Shown here piece by piece: positions 42,935-51,396 of a stretch of 64,000 nt of DNA. Position numbers and translations under genes: made by a program. Source of the DNA: Bacillota bacterium. GTDB taxonomy: Bacteria > Bacillota > Clostridia > Christensenellales > Pumilibacteraceae. The DNA lies in NCBI GenBank assembly GCA_009780135.1, contig WRAP01000003.1:41452-105451 (forward strand), in the 5' to 3' direction. How positions within the stretch are numbered: position 1 is the stretch's first letter; every line of letters begins with the position of its first letter. The notes under the pieces were generated by a model that saw only the letters and a list, made by a program, of their open reading frames with translations, was not told where the DNA came from and made no database searches.

Positions 42935-45316
42935 ATGAAAATAAGCACAACTAACACAATTCTATCTGCCCAGTCGGGGGTGTATAAAACCGAGCGATTT
43001 GTAAAGGCTACAAAAGTTTTTGTAGGGCTGGATTTTGTGCTAGAAAAAATTGCAGGGGAAGTGCTGGCTAGCGGACTTATGCAAAACGCAAACAAGGATA
43101 ATTGCTTTTGTATAAATTTTGATATTGAGAGTCTTTATAGCGAGAAGTTATATTTTTGCTTTAATAACGGCGATTTTGTGTTTAATTTTCATACTAGCGA
43201 GGATAAGTTTATTCGTCGTGGAGATATGCGGTTTAGTGGTTTGATTGCTAGCAAAGAATTTAATATCTCGATAAACCCCGTAAAAAATTCTCCAACTCCT
43301 AAAGCCGATTTAATTAAATTGTATCGCATTAGCAGTAGCGATTATGCTCATTTTCCGCTACTTGACCCAACTCAACGCAAAATCGTTACTACCGAGGATG
43401 AACATATGCTGGTACAAGGTGTGGCGGGTAGCGGTAAAACTAATTTATGTATAGATAAAATTTTGTACGCTAGTCTTAGGGGTTATGCAGGCAAGAGTAT
43501 TTATTCTACTTACAGTAGGGGGCTTCTTAATGATACAAAACTAAAGGTGTCGGCTTTTAGTGGCGATATTAAGAGATTGGTTAGTGAGATTGAGAAAGGA
43601 ATAGTTAAAGTAATCGGCGATGTAGCAACAGCGATAGAAAAGAAATTCGGTTTTTTAGTTGCGTGTGATAATTTAGTTGAGGCTAAGGATAGGTTAGTGG
43701 CAATAGCTAAATATTTAGACGAAAGGGTGGATTATTATTTAATAGAGGATTTATACAGGTTGCATCTAAGTAAAAATCCCGATATTGCTTTTGAGGATTA
43801 TTTTGTAAAAACATATACTAAGGATATAAAAAATCATCAGCTTTCGGCTAAATTGAGTAAGATTAGCTATCTTAGCTACGAGGTATTGTATAAAGAGATT
43901 TATGGATTAGTATTTGGAGCATCCGAGCCGACTAGACCGCTAGTTACTTTAACTCAAAATGAATATACAGAGCGTCGAAAAGGCAGTTTTAGTAATTTTG
44001 AATGCGAAACAATCTATAGCGTGGCGATGGATTATAAGGCTCATTTACAAAAAACGGGCTTAGTTGATAACAATATAATGAGTAGGGCTTTGATTGAGAT
44101 TGCTGGTAAAATACCCACTTATTCGCTTTGTGTGCTAGACGAGGTACAGGATTTTACGGAAGTTAATTTGGTGTTTTTCAAAAAAATCAGCCGTAAAATG
44201 TTCTGTGTTGGCGATGCTCTTCAAATGATAAATCCGTCTTATTTTTCGTTTAGTTACCTAAAGCGGTTATTGTACGAAAAAGATATTTCTTCAAGTGCGG
44301 AGTTGGTGTCGAATTACCGCTCCAGTAAAAAAATAGCCGATATAAGCGAAAAATTAGGCACGCTTAACGCTAAATATTTTGGTGTTCATAGGTTTTTACT
44401 TAGAAGTAAAGCAATAGACGATTATGCCGAAAGTGAGGCGATTTTTATAGAGGGTAGCGATTTTTTAACAAAGCTAGCTAGCGAAAAAATGTCTAATTAT
44501 ACTGTTGTGGTTAGTAATAACGAGGAAAAGATTAGGCTAAGAAAGTTATTAGAAAAACCCGAAATTCTTACAGTTAGCGAGGCTAAAGGACTAGAGAGAG
44601 ATACGATAATTTTAAGCGATGTTTTGTCTAGCAACTTAAATCGGTGGGAAGCCTTTAGAAGAGCCGAAATAGATAAAAAAACAGCAGACGAAAATTCGGT
44701 TTATAGGTATTATTTTAATCTTTTATATGTTGGTATTAGTAGAGCAAAGCATAAGTTATTAGTGCTAGAAAGCAAAAAATCGCCATTATTTGAAGACTTT
44801 TTTAATGAGAATTTTAGTAGAGTAGCCACCGAAAAGGCGATAGAAAATCTACTTAAAGAAGCAAATCAGCTAGAGTTAGAGCAAGACGAGCTAATCGAAA
44901 GGGTAGCACAGTTTATAGGTTTGGGTCAGTACGATAATGCTAGGTTTAGTGCCAGAAACATTTTGGTGGTGGGCGAGCGGGAAGCACAGCTAAACCGCAT
45001 TGATGTTGCCGAAAAGTTTATTTCTAAAGGACTTCATAAAGAAGCCGGTATTGCGTATTTGCGGTATGCTCTATATAGCGATGCTAAGGAACAATTTATT
45101 TTAGCAAATGATGAGGTGCTTGTAAAACTAGCCGAAACCTGCTTGGGTAGCGGTGGTAGTATGGGACTAGAGGTGCTGGATGCCCTTATACAACTAGACG
45201 GCAATAACGAAGCACAAGGTATAATAATAGACTTAGTAAAACAGGATTTAGTAGCGATGAAAGAAACAGCAAAGAATTTATCGCAAAATGCGTATCGTAC
45301 ACAAATGAGAAATTAG
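42935..45316 (+). CDS. UvrD/Rep-like superfamily I helicase
   Basis: A 793-residue ATP-dependent helicase-like protein. An N-terminal domain (about 1-140) of unknown fold precedes the motor: motif I VQGVAGSGKTN near 158-168, motif II LDEVQDFTEVNL near 404, motif III GDALQMINPSY, motif IV SNYRSSKKI, TVSEAKGLERDTIIL (motif V region) and YVGISRAKHKLLVLE (motif VI). A C-terminal tail (about 640-793) looks TPR-like. Such helicases occur in DNA repair and in defence systems; nothing here decides. Its stop codon lies inside a 31-bp inverted repeat. The coiled-coil gene 45459 follows and may be a partner. ATG 42935 has no clear ribosome-binding site. Confidence 0.85.
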   Translation: MKISTTNTILSAQSGVYKTERFVKATKVFVGLDFVLEKIAGEVLASGLMQNANKDNCFCINFDIESLYSEKLYFCFNNGDFVFNFHTSEDKFIRRGDMRFSGLIASKEFNISINPVKNSPTPKADLIKLYRISSSDYAHFPLLDPTQRKIVTTEDEHMLVQGVAGSGKTNLCIDKILYASLRGYAGKSIYSTYSRGLLNDTKLKVSAFSGDIKRLVSEIEKGIVKVIGDVATAIEKKFGFLVACDNLVEAKDRLVAIAKYLDERVDYYLIEDLYRLHLSKNPDIAFEDYFVKTYTKDIKNHQLSAKLSKISYLSYEVLYKEIYGLVFGASEPTRPLVTLTQNEYTERRKGSFSNFECETIYSVAMDYKAHLQKTGLVDNNIMSRALIEIAGKIPTYSLCVLDEVQDFTEVNLVFFKKISRKMFCVGDALQMINPSYFSFSYLKRLLYEKDISSSAELVSNYRSSKKIADISEKLGTLNAKYFGVHRFLLRSKAIDDYAESEAIFIEGSDFLTKLASEKMSNYTVVVSNNEEKIRLRKLLEKPEILTVSEAKGLERDTIILSDVLSSNLNRWEAFRRAEIDKKTADENSVYRYYFNLLYVGISRAKHKLLVLESKKSPLFEDFFNENFSRVATEKAIENLLKEANQLELEQDELIERVAQFIGLGQYDNARFSARNILVVGEREAQLNRIDVAEKFISKGLHKEAGIAYLRYALYSDAKEQFILANDEVLVKLAETCLGSGGSMGLEVLDALIQLDGNNEAQGIIIDLVKQDLVAMKETAKNLSQNAYRTQMRN

Positions 45317-45422
45317 AAATGACAAATGAGAAATTTCGGATTTAATCTATTTCAGTAAAGTGCATTTTAATTCAGATATAATAAAATCAACATTTCTCAT
45401 TTGTCATTTCTAATTTCTCATT
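45304..45422. repeat. AATGAGAAATTAGAAATGA repeat with perfect 31-bp inverted arms
   Basis: Arms 45304-45334 and 45392-45422 are exact reverse complements around a 57-base centre. The left arm supplies the last codons and TAG stop of the helicase gene. MITE-like or an mRNA-protecting hairpin. Confidence 0.85.
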
Positions 45423-45458
45423 GAAGTAAAAATCAAAAACCAAGAAGGTAGTAACAAT

Positions 45459-46172
45459 ATGGATAATAATCAACTAAAAGATTTAATAGACAGCTTTAAG
45501 GGCTATAGGGACTTGCTTGCTCCCGTACAAAAAAACCTTGTGGAATTTATGTCTACATACGACGATATGAAGGACAATATCGACAAGCTGCAAAACTCCT
45601 TTGGGGGCGAGGTTAAAAAGGGTTTAGAAGATATTTTTTCTAGGATGAGTGCCGGGGCAGAAAAAGCTACGGCGTTGGCTTCTCAAGTGGACAAGCTAGC
45701 GAGTGCGGCTAATAATTATTCGTCTAAAATCAACTCAGCACTTTCGGCATTGGAAAAAATTGAGCAAAGACTTTCGGCTGTTACCGATATAGAAAACCGT
45801 GCCGAAAAAGCATTAGGACAATTAGACGAAATGCTGGCTCAAAAATCTAAAAACTATAACCTTAAAGAATTGCAAGTTGCAATCGATAAATATAACGAAG
45901 AGGTTAAAAAAGTGGCGGGCTTTGTTAATAACGATGTTGGTGGCATTATACTTGAAAGCCACGAAAATCTTGGCAAGCTAAAGGGCGGTATAGATGATAT
46001 TATAAAAGCAAAAGCGGACGATAAAGAAACCCTGCAAAGTTTATTAAATAGCTTTAGTGCTAGTGAGCAGTATCTAAAAACTATTACCGAAAACCGTGAT
46101 GTAAACGAAGCGTATATGTTCGAAATTTTAGACAAATGGGCAACAAATAGAAAGGTAAAAATAAAGAAATAA
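45459..46172 (+). CDS. Coiled-coil protein, unknown family
   Basis: A 237-residue soluble acidic protein that is almost entirely alpha-helical, with heptad-like patterning at about 20-135 (KLQNSFGGEVKKGLEDIFSR, KIEQRLSAVTDIENRAEKAL) and 140-210. No signal peptide or catalytic motif. It follows the helicase gene on the same strand with 142 bases between (mostly repeat), so it may be its partner. AAGAAGGT precedes ATG 45459. Confidence 0.7.
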   Translation: MDNNQLKDLIDSFKGYRDLLAPVQKNLVEFMSTYDDMKDNIDKLQNSFGGEVKKGLEDIFSRMSAGAEKATALASQVDKLASAANNYSSKINSALSALEKIEQRLSAVTDIENRAEKALGQLDEMLAQKSKNYNLKELQVAIDKYNEEVKKVAGFVNNDVGGIILESHENLGKLKGGIDDIIKAKADDKETLQSLLNSFSASEQYLKTITENRDVNEAYMFEILDKWATNRKVKIKK

Positions 46173-46177
46173 AATTC

Positions 46178-46209
46178 AATTAGAAATGATAAATGACAAA
46201 TGAGAAATT
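46178..46209. repeat. AATGAGAAATTAGAAATGA repeat (copy 3)
   Basis: AATTAGAAATGATAAATGAC followed by AAATGAGAAATT, closely matching the arm at 45304-45334 with a small internal insertion. Confidence 0.55.
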
Positions 46210-46262
46210 GTTGAGTAATTAACTAATAAAGAATTATTCACAATAAACCAAACCCAGCTTAT

Positions 46263-46399
46263 TGGATTGCTTCGCCTAGATTCCTAGTTTATATAATACT
46301 TGTTATGGCTTGCAACGACGATAACAGTTATTAACTTGCTCGTCGTTGCGAGGAGTTGCTAAGGTTTTAATTTAATTAGTTAATCGACGAAGCAATCCA
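46263..46399. repeat. MITE-like imperfect palindrome (copy 2)
   Basis: Ends TGGATTGCTTCG / CGACGAAGCAATCCA with inner GCAACGACG / CGTCGTTGC and GAGGAGTTG. Related to 42624-42777 but more decayed on its left half. Confidence 0.8.
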
Positions 46400-46441
46400 G
46401 CAGACTATGTTTACAGAAGTATTTTATTAACAATTTTTAAA

Positions 46442-48220
46442 ATGCAACAAACAAATTCACAAAAAGTATTTGAAGCGATACTAAAAGACGACTGTAGTCA
46501 AATTGAAAATCTGCTGAAAAACGACAGCGATGTTTTGTCGTATGCTTTTGGACGCTTTCCTGTGTTATCACTTTGTTATTTGTTTGAAGCAACCTCTATA
46601 ATCAAAAAATATAGCGATAAATTATTTAATTTAACTTACTATAAAAAAGCTACAGAACCTAACGAGGCTTATAAAAAATTCAAATCAATAGCAGGTGTTC
46701 ATCTTAGGAAATACCCCTCCACCTCTATAGTAACTCCGCCTGAGATGTTGGCACTGCTAGAAGAAACTCCATACTTAGCCAGCAATATAAAAAATCTAAA
46801 ACCCAGTCAAAAGGCAAGAGATAATATTTTAAGTGTGTGCCATCGCCGTAATCAATCTGCTAATTTTACTCACGATAAATTTACCGCTAAAGCTCCATCG
46901 CTAAAATTTTTCCAAAAAATTGCCTTAATTGTCGCTGGTGTTTTCTTACTAACCTCTTTATCTCTTGGGATTGTAGCACTAGGGATAGTATCCGACACAA
47001 TGGGACTTGGCACAGCATCTAATCCTTTTCGCATTCATACGCATGAAGATTTTTTGAGGATACCTGAAAGAAGCACTAGTCATTTTTTATTGCAAAACGA
47101 CATAATCTTACCTGAAAACTTTTTTATTGAAAATCTTTCCGCTAGAATAGATGGTGGCGGTTATACAATCTATACTAGCGGTAGCCGTCCCATTATAGGT
47201 ACTCTTAGTGGGCATTTAACTAACACTACAGTTGTGGTTAACGCTCCTACTATTATTCATATTTCTTCGGACTTATCCTTTATAGCTAACGAAGTTTCTA
47301 CTAGTGGCAGAATTGCTGATGTTGATTTATATGCTGATATGTACATCAGTATTAGCAATGCAAGCGAAGGAGTTATGATAGCGGGTTTTGCCATAGAAAA
47401 TAGAGGTTTTATAGAAAGAGTTACTACTAGTGGCAAAATAGATATTTTTTCTCGTGGCACACATAGAGTTAGCGTTGGTGGGATTGTAGCCGATAATTCG
47501 TTTGTTGGGCAAGGTCCCCTAAGACAAAACGGGAGAATAATTGAAAGCGATAATAATATGGATATTATTGTTGATAAGCGAGAAGCAAACGCTAGTACTG
47601 TTGTTGAAATTGGCGGCATTTCGGCAATAAATAAAGGTGATATAATAAGAGGTGGTAATGCTGCAACTCTTTCGTTTATAGGAAGCACAGGGTTTGCATA
47701 TTTAGCAGGGATTGTTGCTTATAGCGAAATGGGAATGCAAATAAATAACGGTCATTTTGGGCGATTAGAAACAACATTATCAGGGAATGCAGGTGCATTA
47801 TTAGGTGGTATAGCGGCAGTTAGTTGGAGGGGACATTTTGAAAATAATTTTTCTTTAGGAACAGTAAGCTATAATTCTCGTTATAACGAGGAGGGCGATA
47901 TTAGACTTTTTAGTGGCGGAATTATAGCATCAACTTACGGAAGATATGTTGCACTTATTGACGGCACTACTCGTTGGGAATTTTTTGCTATTCAGCACGG
48001 GCAACCACCTCCACAAGATATATTTAATTATTATGTTTTTCAACCTCCAAGCACTGTGTTTGGCATTACTTTAGTGCACGGTATAAACACTACAACCACT
48101 CCGAACACGTCTGCTTCCGCTAGATTTACAGATTCGCCAGACGATTTTTTTAATCTTGTAGGAACAACAGAAGCTGCAATAAGAGAAACAGAATCAAGAG
48201 GTATATTTTGGGAAAGATAA
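46442..48220 (+). CDS. Single-pass membrane protein with GLUG-like outer domain
   Basis: A 592-residue protein. The N-terminal cytoplasmic part (about 1-155) starts with a short helical segment resembling one or two ankyrin-like units. One membrane helix (about 160-183) is followed by a large Ser/Thr/Gly-rich extracytoplasmic domain (about 190-590). Repeated strands such as AGFAIENRGFIERVTTSGKI, VGGIVADNS and LGGIAAVSWRGHFENNFSLG are typical of GLUG-motif beta-helix surface proteins. There is no cleavable signal. Ligand unknown. The start ATG 46442 lies just after the palindromic repeat and has no evident Shine-Dalgarno. Confidence 0.75.
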   Translation: MQQTNSQKVFEAILKDDCSQIENLLKNDSDVLSYAFGRFPVLSLCYLFEATSIIKKYSDKLFNLTYYKKATEPNEAYKKFKSIAGVHLRKYPSTSIVTPPEMLALLEETPYLASNIKNLKPSQKARDNILSVCHRRNQSANFTHDKFTAKAPSLKFFQKIALIVAGVFLLTSLSLGIVALGIVSDTMGLGTASNPFRIHTHEDFLRIPERSTSHFLLQNDIILPENFFIENLSARIDGGGYTIYTSGSRPIIGTLSGHLTNTTVVVNAPTIIHISSDLSFIANEVSTSGRIADVDLYADMYISISNASEGVMIAGFAIENRGFIERVTTSGKIDIFSRGTHRVSVGGIVADNSFVGQGPLRQNGRIIESDNNMDIIVDKREANASTVVEIGGISAINKGDIIRGGNAATLSFIGSTGFAYLAGIVAYSEMGMQINNGHFGRLETTLSGNAGALLGGIAAVSWRGHFENNFSLGTVSYNSRYNEEGDIRLFSGGIIASTYGRYVALIDGTTRWEFFAIQHGQPPPQDIFNYYVFQPPSTVFGITLVHGINTTTTPNTSASARFTDSPDDFFNLVGTTEAAIRETESRGIFWER

Positions 48221-48298
48221 AATCAAATTACAAATGCTTGCTTATTATTAAATTATAAAGTCAAATCCCTCGATTCCCCGAATATTATAAAATAAAAA

Positions 48299-48556
48299 AT
48301 GAAAAACTTTTTTGGAACAAAACTAAAAAAAAATTGGTGGTTTATAATAATGCTGGCTATAGCTTTAGCATTAGTGATTTTTAATATTATCTATGGCATT
48401 ATTTTTGGAGTTTCTGTAAATAATATAACTCCCGAAACTGCCGCTTTTAATGCTGAATTTCATCGTAATATGCTTATCTTGGCGATTGTACTAAATGGTG
48501 CATATTTGTTGATGTTGGGCGTTATGATTGTTATTAAAAAGGTGAGGAAGAAGTAG
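48299..48556 (+). CDS. Small two-helix membrane protein
   Basis: An 85-residue protein with helices at about 13-36 and 57-78, a basic start (MKNFFGTKLKKN) and a basic end (IKKVRKK). Not recognised. It lies 78 bases after the GLUG-like gene on the same strand and just before a terminator, so it is probably the last gene of that unit. Confidence 0.65.
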   Translation: MKNFFGTKLKKNWWFIIMLAIALALVIFNIIYGIIFGVSVNNITPETAAFNAEFHRNMLILAIVLNGAYLLMLGVMIVIKKVRKK

Positions 48557-48585
48557 TTTTATTTAAAATTGAATAACTAAAATTT

Positions 48586-48625
48586 AAAAATGTCGGACTT
48601 ATAATTAGATAAATCCGACATTTTT
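48586..48625. terminator. Bidirectional terminator
   Basis: Arms AAAAATGTCGGA (48586-48597) and TCCGACATTTTT (48614-48625) between convergent genes. Confidence 0.85.
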
Positions 48626-48647
48626 GAGTAAGTGAAATCAATGATAG

Positions 48648-49868
48648 TTATGATTTTTGTATTGTAAACATTCCACAAACTGCCATTGCAAAAACGGTTT
48701 CTAGCGAGGTATCGGGTACTTCCATAAGTCCGTCTACCTTACTTTCGTAGCTTGTTGTTTCGTTTTTTTTAGTTGGAGCAACAATTAGTGGAACATTATG
48801 CTCGGCACACCGCTTTTTTAACAGTTCAATTTGGTTAGAGTAGGTAAACGAGTGGTAGGTTGTACGGATAACGGCTGAAACTTGAGATAAGTTTATGCGG
48901 TTATAGTTTATATCAGGATAAGGATGCATTATAACAATGCCAGATTTTAGGGTGGTTAAGGTTTTATATAAAGGTAAATTATATTGACATAAATAATCCT
49001 TTTGTAAGTGGTTGTTAGACTTAAATCTAGTATAAGTTTTATTAAACGGTTGCCAATTTTGAATAGTTTCTCCTTCAAATATCTCTCCGCCAAAGCACAC
49101 AAAAGTGCCGACATATCTATTAGATAAAATTAGATTTACAGCATCTCTAAAGTTAGTTGCTCCGTTACTTCTAGGGTCTGTTAGGGGATGGTTAGAAGCC
49201 ACCATCACAATAGGAATATTTAGCCCTCGTGTAATTAAAGCAATAAAAGCAGAAGTATAGGCAAGCGTATCTGTGCCGTGAGTAATGATAACTCCGCAAA
49301 AATCATCAAAATTAACGCCTTTAACATAATCTAATAAAATTTGCCAGTCGCTAACTGTTAAGTTTTCACTTAAAATATTAAGTGGGGAAGCAATTTCAAA
49401 ATTGTCTTTACTAACAGGCGACAAACTAAACAAAAGGTCGTGAGTTGTTTTACTTAGTGCCCTCACGCCCTTTTTTTCGGAAGTACCAATAGTTCCGCCT
49501 GTTTTTATAAGTAGTATTTTTTTATTTTGTGATATTTTTTCTATTAAATCTTTTACTGCCTTTGAATTTGTTGATTTTTTTGAGTTGTACTCCATATATA
49601 GCTGTAATGCAGTTAAAATATTTTTTCGCACTGAATTCCCATATTTTTTAAGTATATTGAATGCGAGAGTTTCTAAAATTTTACTTCCAACATTTCGTGT
49701 AAAAGGTTTTCCAGTTACCATATTTTTTGTGGCCATTATAAAAGCCTCAGCATATGCGACTTTGTAGTTAGTTTTGTTACTAATAATTTTCGCAACTTCA
49801 GTATGTGCAAGATTATTGTCATCTAAAGTTTTTTCTACATTTTGCCAAATAATTTCTAATTTTGTCAT
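48648..49868 (-). CDS. Type I/GatD-like asparaginase with extra N-terminal domain
   Basis: A 406-residue protein. The asparaginase domain (about 115-405) has KTGGTIGTSE near 119-128 (first catalytic Thr) and ITHGTDTLAY near 193-202 (second Thr with Asp), so hydrolysis of Asn to Asp and ammonia is likely. The N-terminal 110 residues are helical, unlike the beta-barrel of archaeal GatD, and not recognised. It follows asnS by 33 bases, so an Asn-consuming enzyme is co-expressed with the Asn-charging enzyme. Glutaminase or amidase activity on another substrate is possible. Confidence 0.85.
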   Translation of the reverse strand: MTKLEIIWQNVEKTLDDNNLAHTEVAKIISNKTNYKVAYAEAFIMATKNMVTGKPFTRNVGSKILETLAFNILKKYGNSVRKNILTALQLYMEYNSKKSTNSKAVKDLIEKISQNKKILLIKTGGTIGTSEKKGVRALSKTTHDLLFSLSPVSKDNFEIASPLNILSENLTVSDWQILLDYVKGVNFDDFCGVIITHGTDTLAYTSAFIALITRGLNIPIVMVASNHPLTDPRSNGATNFRDAVNLILSNRYVGTFVCFGGEIFEGETIQNWQPFNKTYTRFKSNNHLQKDYLCQYNLPLYKTLTTLKSGIVIMHPYPDINYNRINLSQVSAVIRTTYHSFTYSNQIELLKKRCAEHNVPLIVAPTKKNETTSYESKVDGLMEVPDTSLETVFAMAVCGMFTIQKS

Positions 49869-49901
49869 AACTGTATTTTTAACTGTTTTTATAATAAAAA
49901 A

Positions 49902-51287
49902 TTACCTCAACTCGCCTTTGGCTCTTGGATAGATAGCAGTATCTCTGATGTTGCCGATGCCTGTGATATACATTAGCATTCTCTCTAGTCCTAGACCAAA
50001 ACCACTGTGGGGGACAGTGCCGAATTTGCGTAGGTCTAAATAGTTGTCATAATCGCTCAAATTCATACCTCTATCAAGTATTGCTTGCTTTAGCTTTTCG
50101 TAGTCGGCTTCTCTTTCGCTACAGCCGATAATCTCACCTACACCAGGCACTAATAAATCGGTTGCCGAAACCGTCTTGCCGTCGGGATTTTGCTTCATAT
50201 AAAAACTCTTCAAATCCTTAGGATAATGTACAACAAACACAGGGCACTTAAATACCTCGTCAGTTAAATAACGCTCGTGCTCAGATTGCAAATCACAACC
50301 CCACTCAACGGGATAAACAAATTCTTTCCCGCTTTTTTTAAGAATATCAATCGCTTTAGTATAATCTAATTTTTCAAATTCGCTGTCGACCACATTTTGT
50401 AATTTAGCAATCAATCCCTTTTCGTAAAATCTTTCAAAAAGAGCCAGCTCATCAGGACATTTTTCCAGCACAAATTTTACGATGTATTTAATCATTGCTG
50501 TAGCAATCTCGATAATATCGTCAATTTCGGCAAAAGCAACCTCAGGCTCTATTTGCCAAAACTCGGCCGCATGGCGAGATGTATTAGAATTTTCGGCTCT
50601 AAATGTGGGTCCAAAGGTATAAATTTTACCATAAGCTAGTGCCATAACCTCGCCCTCTAGCTGACCAGAAACCGTAAGTCCCGCTTGGCAACCAAAAAAG
50701 TCGTTAGCGTAATAGTCTGCTTCACTCTTAAACTTATTTTTAGCGTCGTAGCCGATAGTGGTAACCTTAAAAATTTCGCCCGCACCCTCGCAATCGCTAC
50801 CTGTAATTATGGGCGTATGCACATACATATAATCATTATCCCAAAAATAACGGTGAATTGCTTCTGATAATGCGTGCCTTATTCTAAACATTGCGCTAAA
50901 GGTGTTAGTACGCACACGCAAATGAGGCATAGTACGCAAAAACTCTAGCGTATGAGGCTTTTTTTGAATAGGATATTCGGGTGGGCAACTACCCAAAATC
51001 TCAACTTTTTCAGCATTGATTTCTAAAACATCAGAATTATTTTGAGCCTCGACGCATTTGCCTGTAACCTTTACGCTAGTGCAAAGAGGTAGAAGCTCAT
51101 TAAAATTCTTAATTATTTCTTTATCTAAAATCACCTGCATATGTTTAAAGCTACTGCCGTCATTTATTTCTAAAAACGCAACTGTTTTGCTATCACGGCT
51201 TGTACGTACCCAACCGCAAACGGTAACGGATTTATTTAGCCACTTTTTCTTATTTAATAAAACATCTTTTATAAATGTGTGCTTCAT
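49902..51287 (-). CDS. asnS: Asparaginyl-tRNA synthetase
   Basis: A 461-residue class IIb synthetase that charges tRNA-Asn. The N-terminal OB-fold anticodon domain starts with VTVCGWVRTSRDSKTVAFLE. The catalytic core has RFWDNDY-like RYFWDNDYMYVHTPIIT, motif 2 GPTFRAENSNTSRHAAEFW and motif 3 GFGLGLERMLMYITGIGNIR. Length is standard. The promoter -10 box ends six bases before ATG 51287, so the mRNA should be leaderless and there is no room for a T-box. Confidence 0.97.
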   Translation of the reverse strand: MKHTFIKDVLLNKKKWLNKSVTVCGWVRTSRDSKTVAFLEINDGSSFKHMQVILDKEIIKNFNELLPLCTSVKVTGKCVEAQNNSDVLEINAEKVEILGSCPPEYPIQKKPHTLEFLRTMPHLRVRTNTFSAMFRIRHALSEAIHRYFWDNDYMYVHTPIITGSDCEGAGEIFKVTTIGYDAKNKFKSEADYYANDFFGCQAGLTVSGQLEGEVMALAYGKIYTFGPTFRAENSNTSRHAAEFWQIEPEVAFAEIDDIIEIATAMIKYIVKFVLEKCPDELALFERFYEKGLIAKLQNVVDSEFEKLDYTKAIDILKKSGKEFVYPVEWGCDLQSEHERYLTDEVFKCPVFVVHYPKDLKSFYMKQNPDGKTVSATDLLVPGVGEIIGCSEREADYEKLKQAILDRGMNLSDYDNYLDLRKFGTVPHSGFGLGLERMLMYITGIGNIRDTAIYPRAKGELR

Positions 51288-51293
51288 TCTTTT

Positions 51294-51323
51294 ATTATAA
51301 CGCTAAAATAGGATTTTAAGCAA
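51294..51323 (-). promoter_or_regulatory. Leaderless-type promoter of asnS
   Basis: Minus strand TTGCTT, 18-base spacer, TATAAT (51299-51294), six bases, ATG 51287. Confidence 0.65.
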
Positions 51324-51382
51324 GCACTAAATAATCTTATAATTTGTCAAGAAGTGGCAAAAATTTGCATTTAGATATATTG

Positions 51383-51388
51383 TATAAT
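51383..51388 (+). promoter_or_regulatory. -10 box of the G1PDH-like gene
   Basis: TATAAT eight bases before ATG 51397. No good -35 box at standard spacing; still consistent with a leaderless start divergent from asnS. Confidence 0.5.
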
Positions 51389-51396
51389 TGTGCAGT

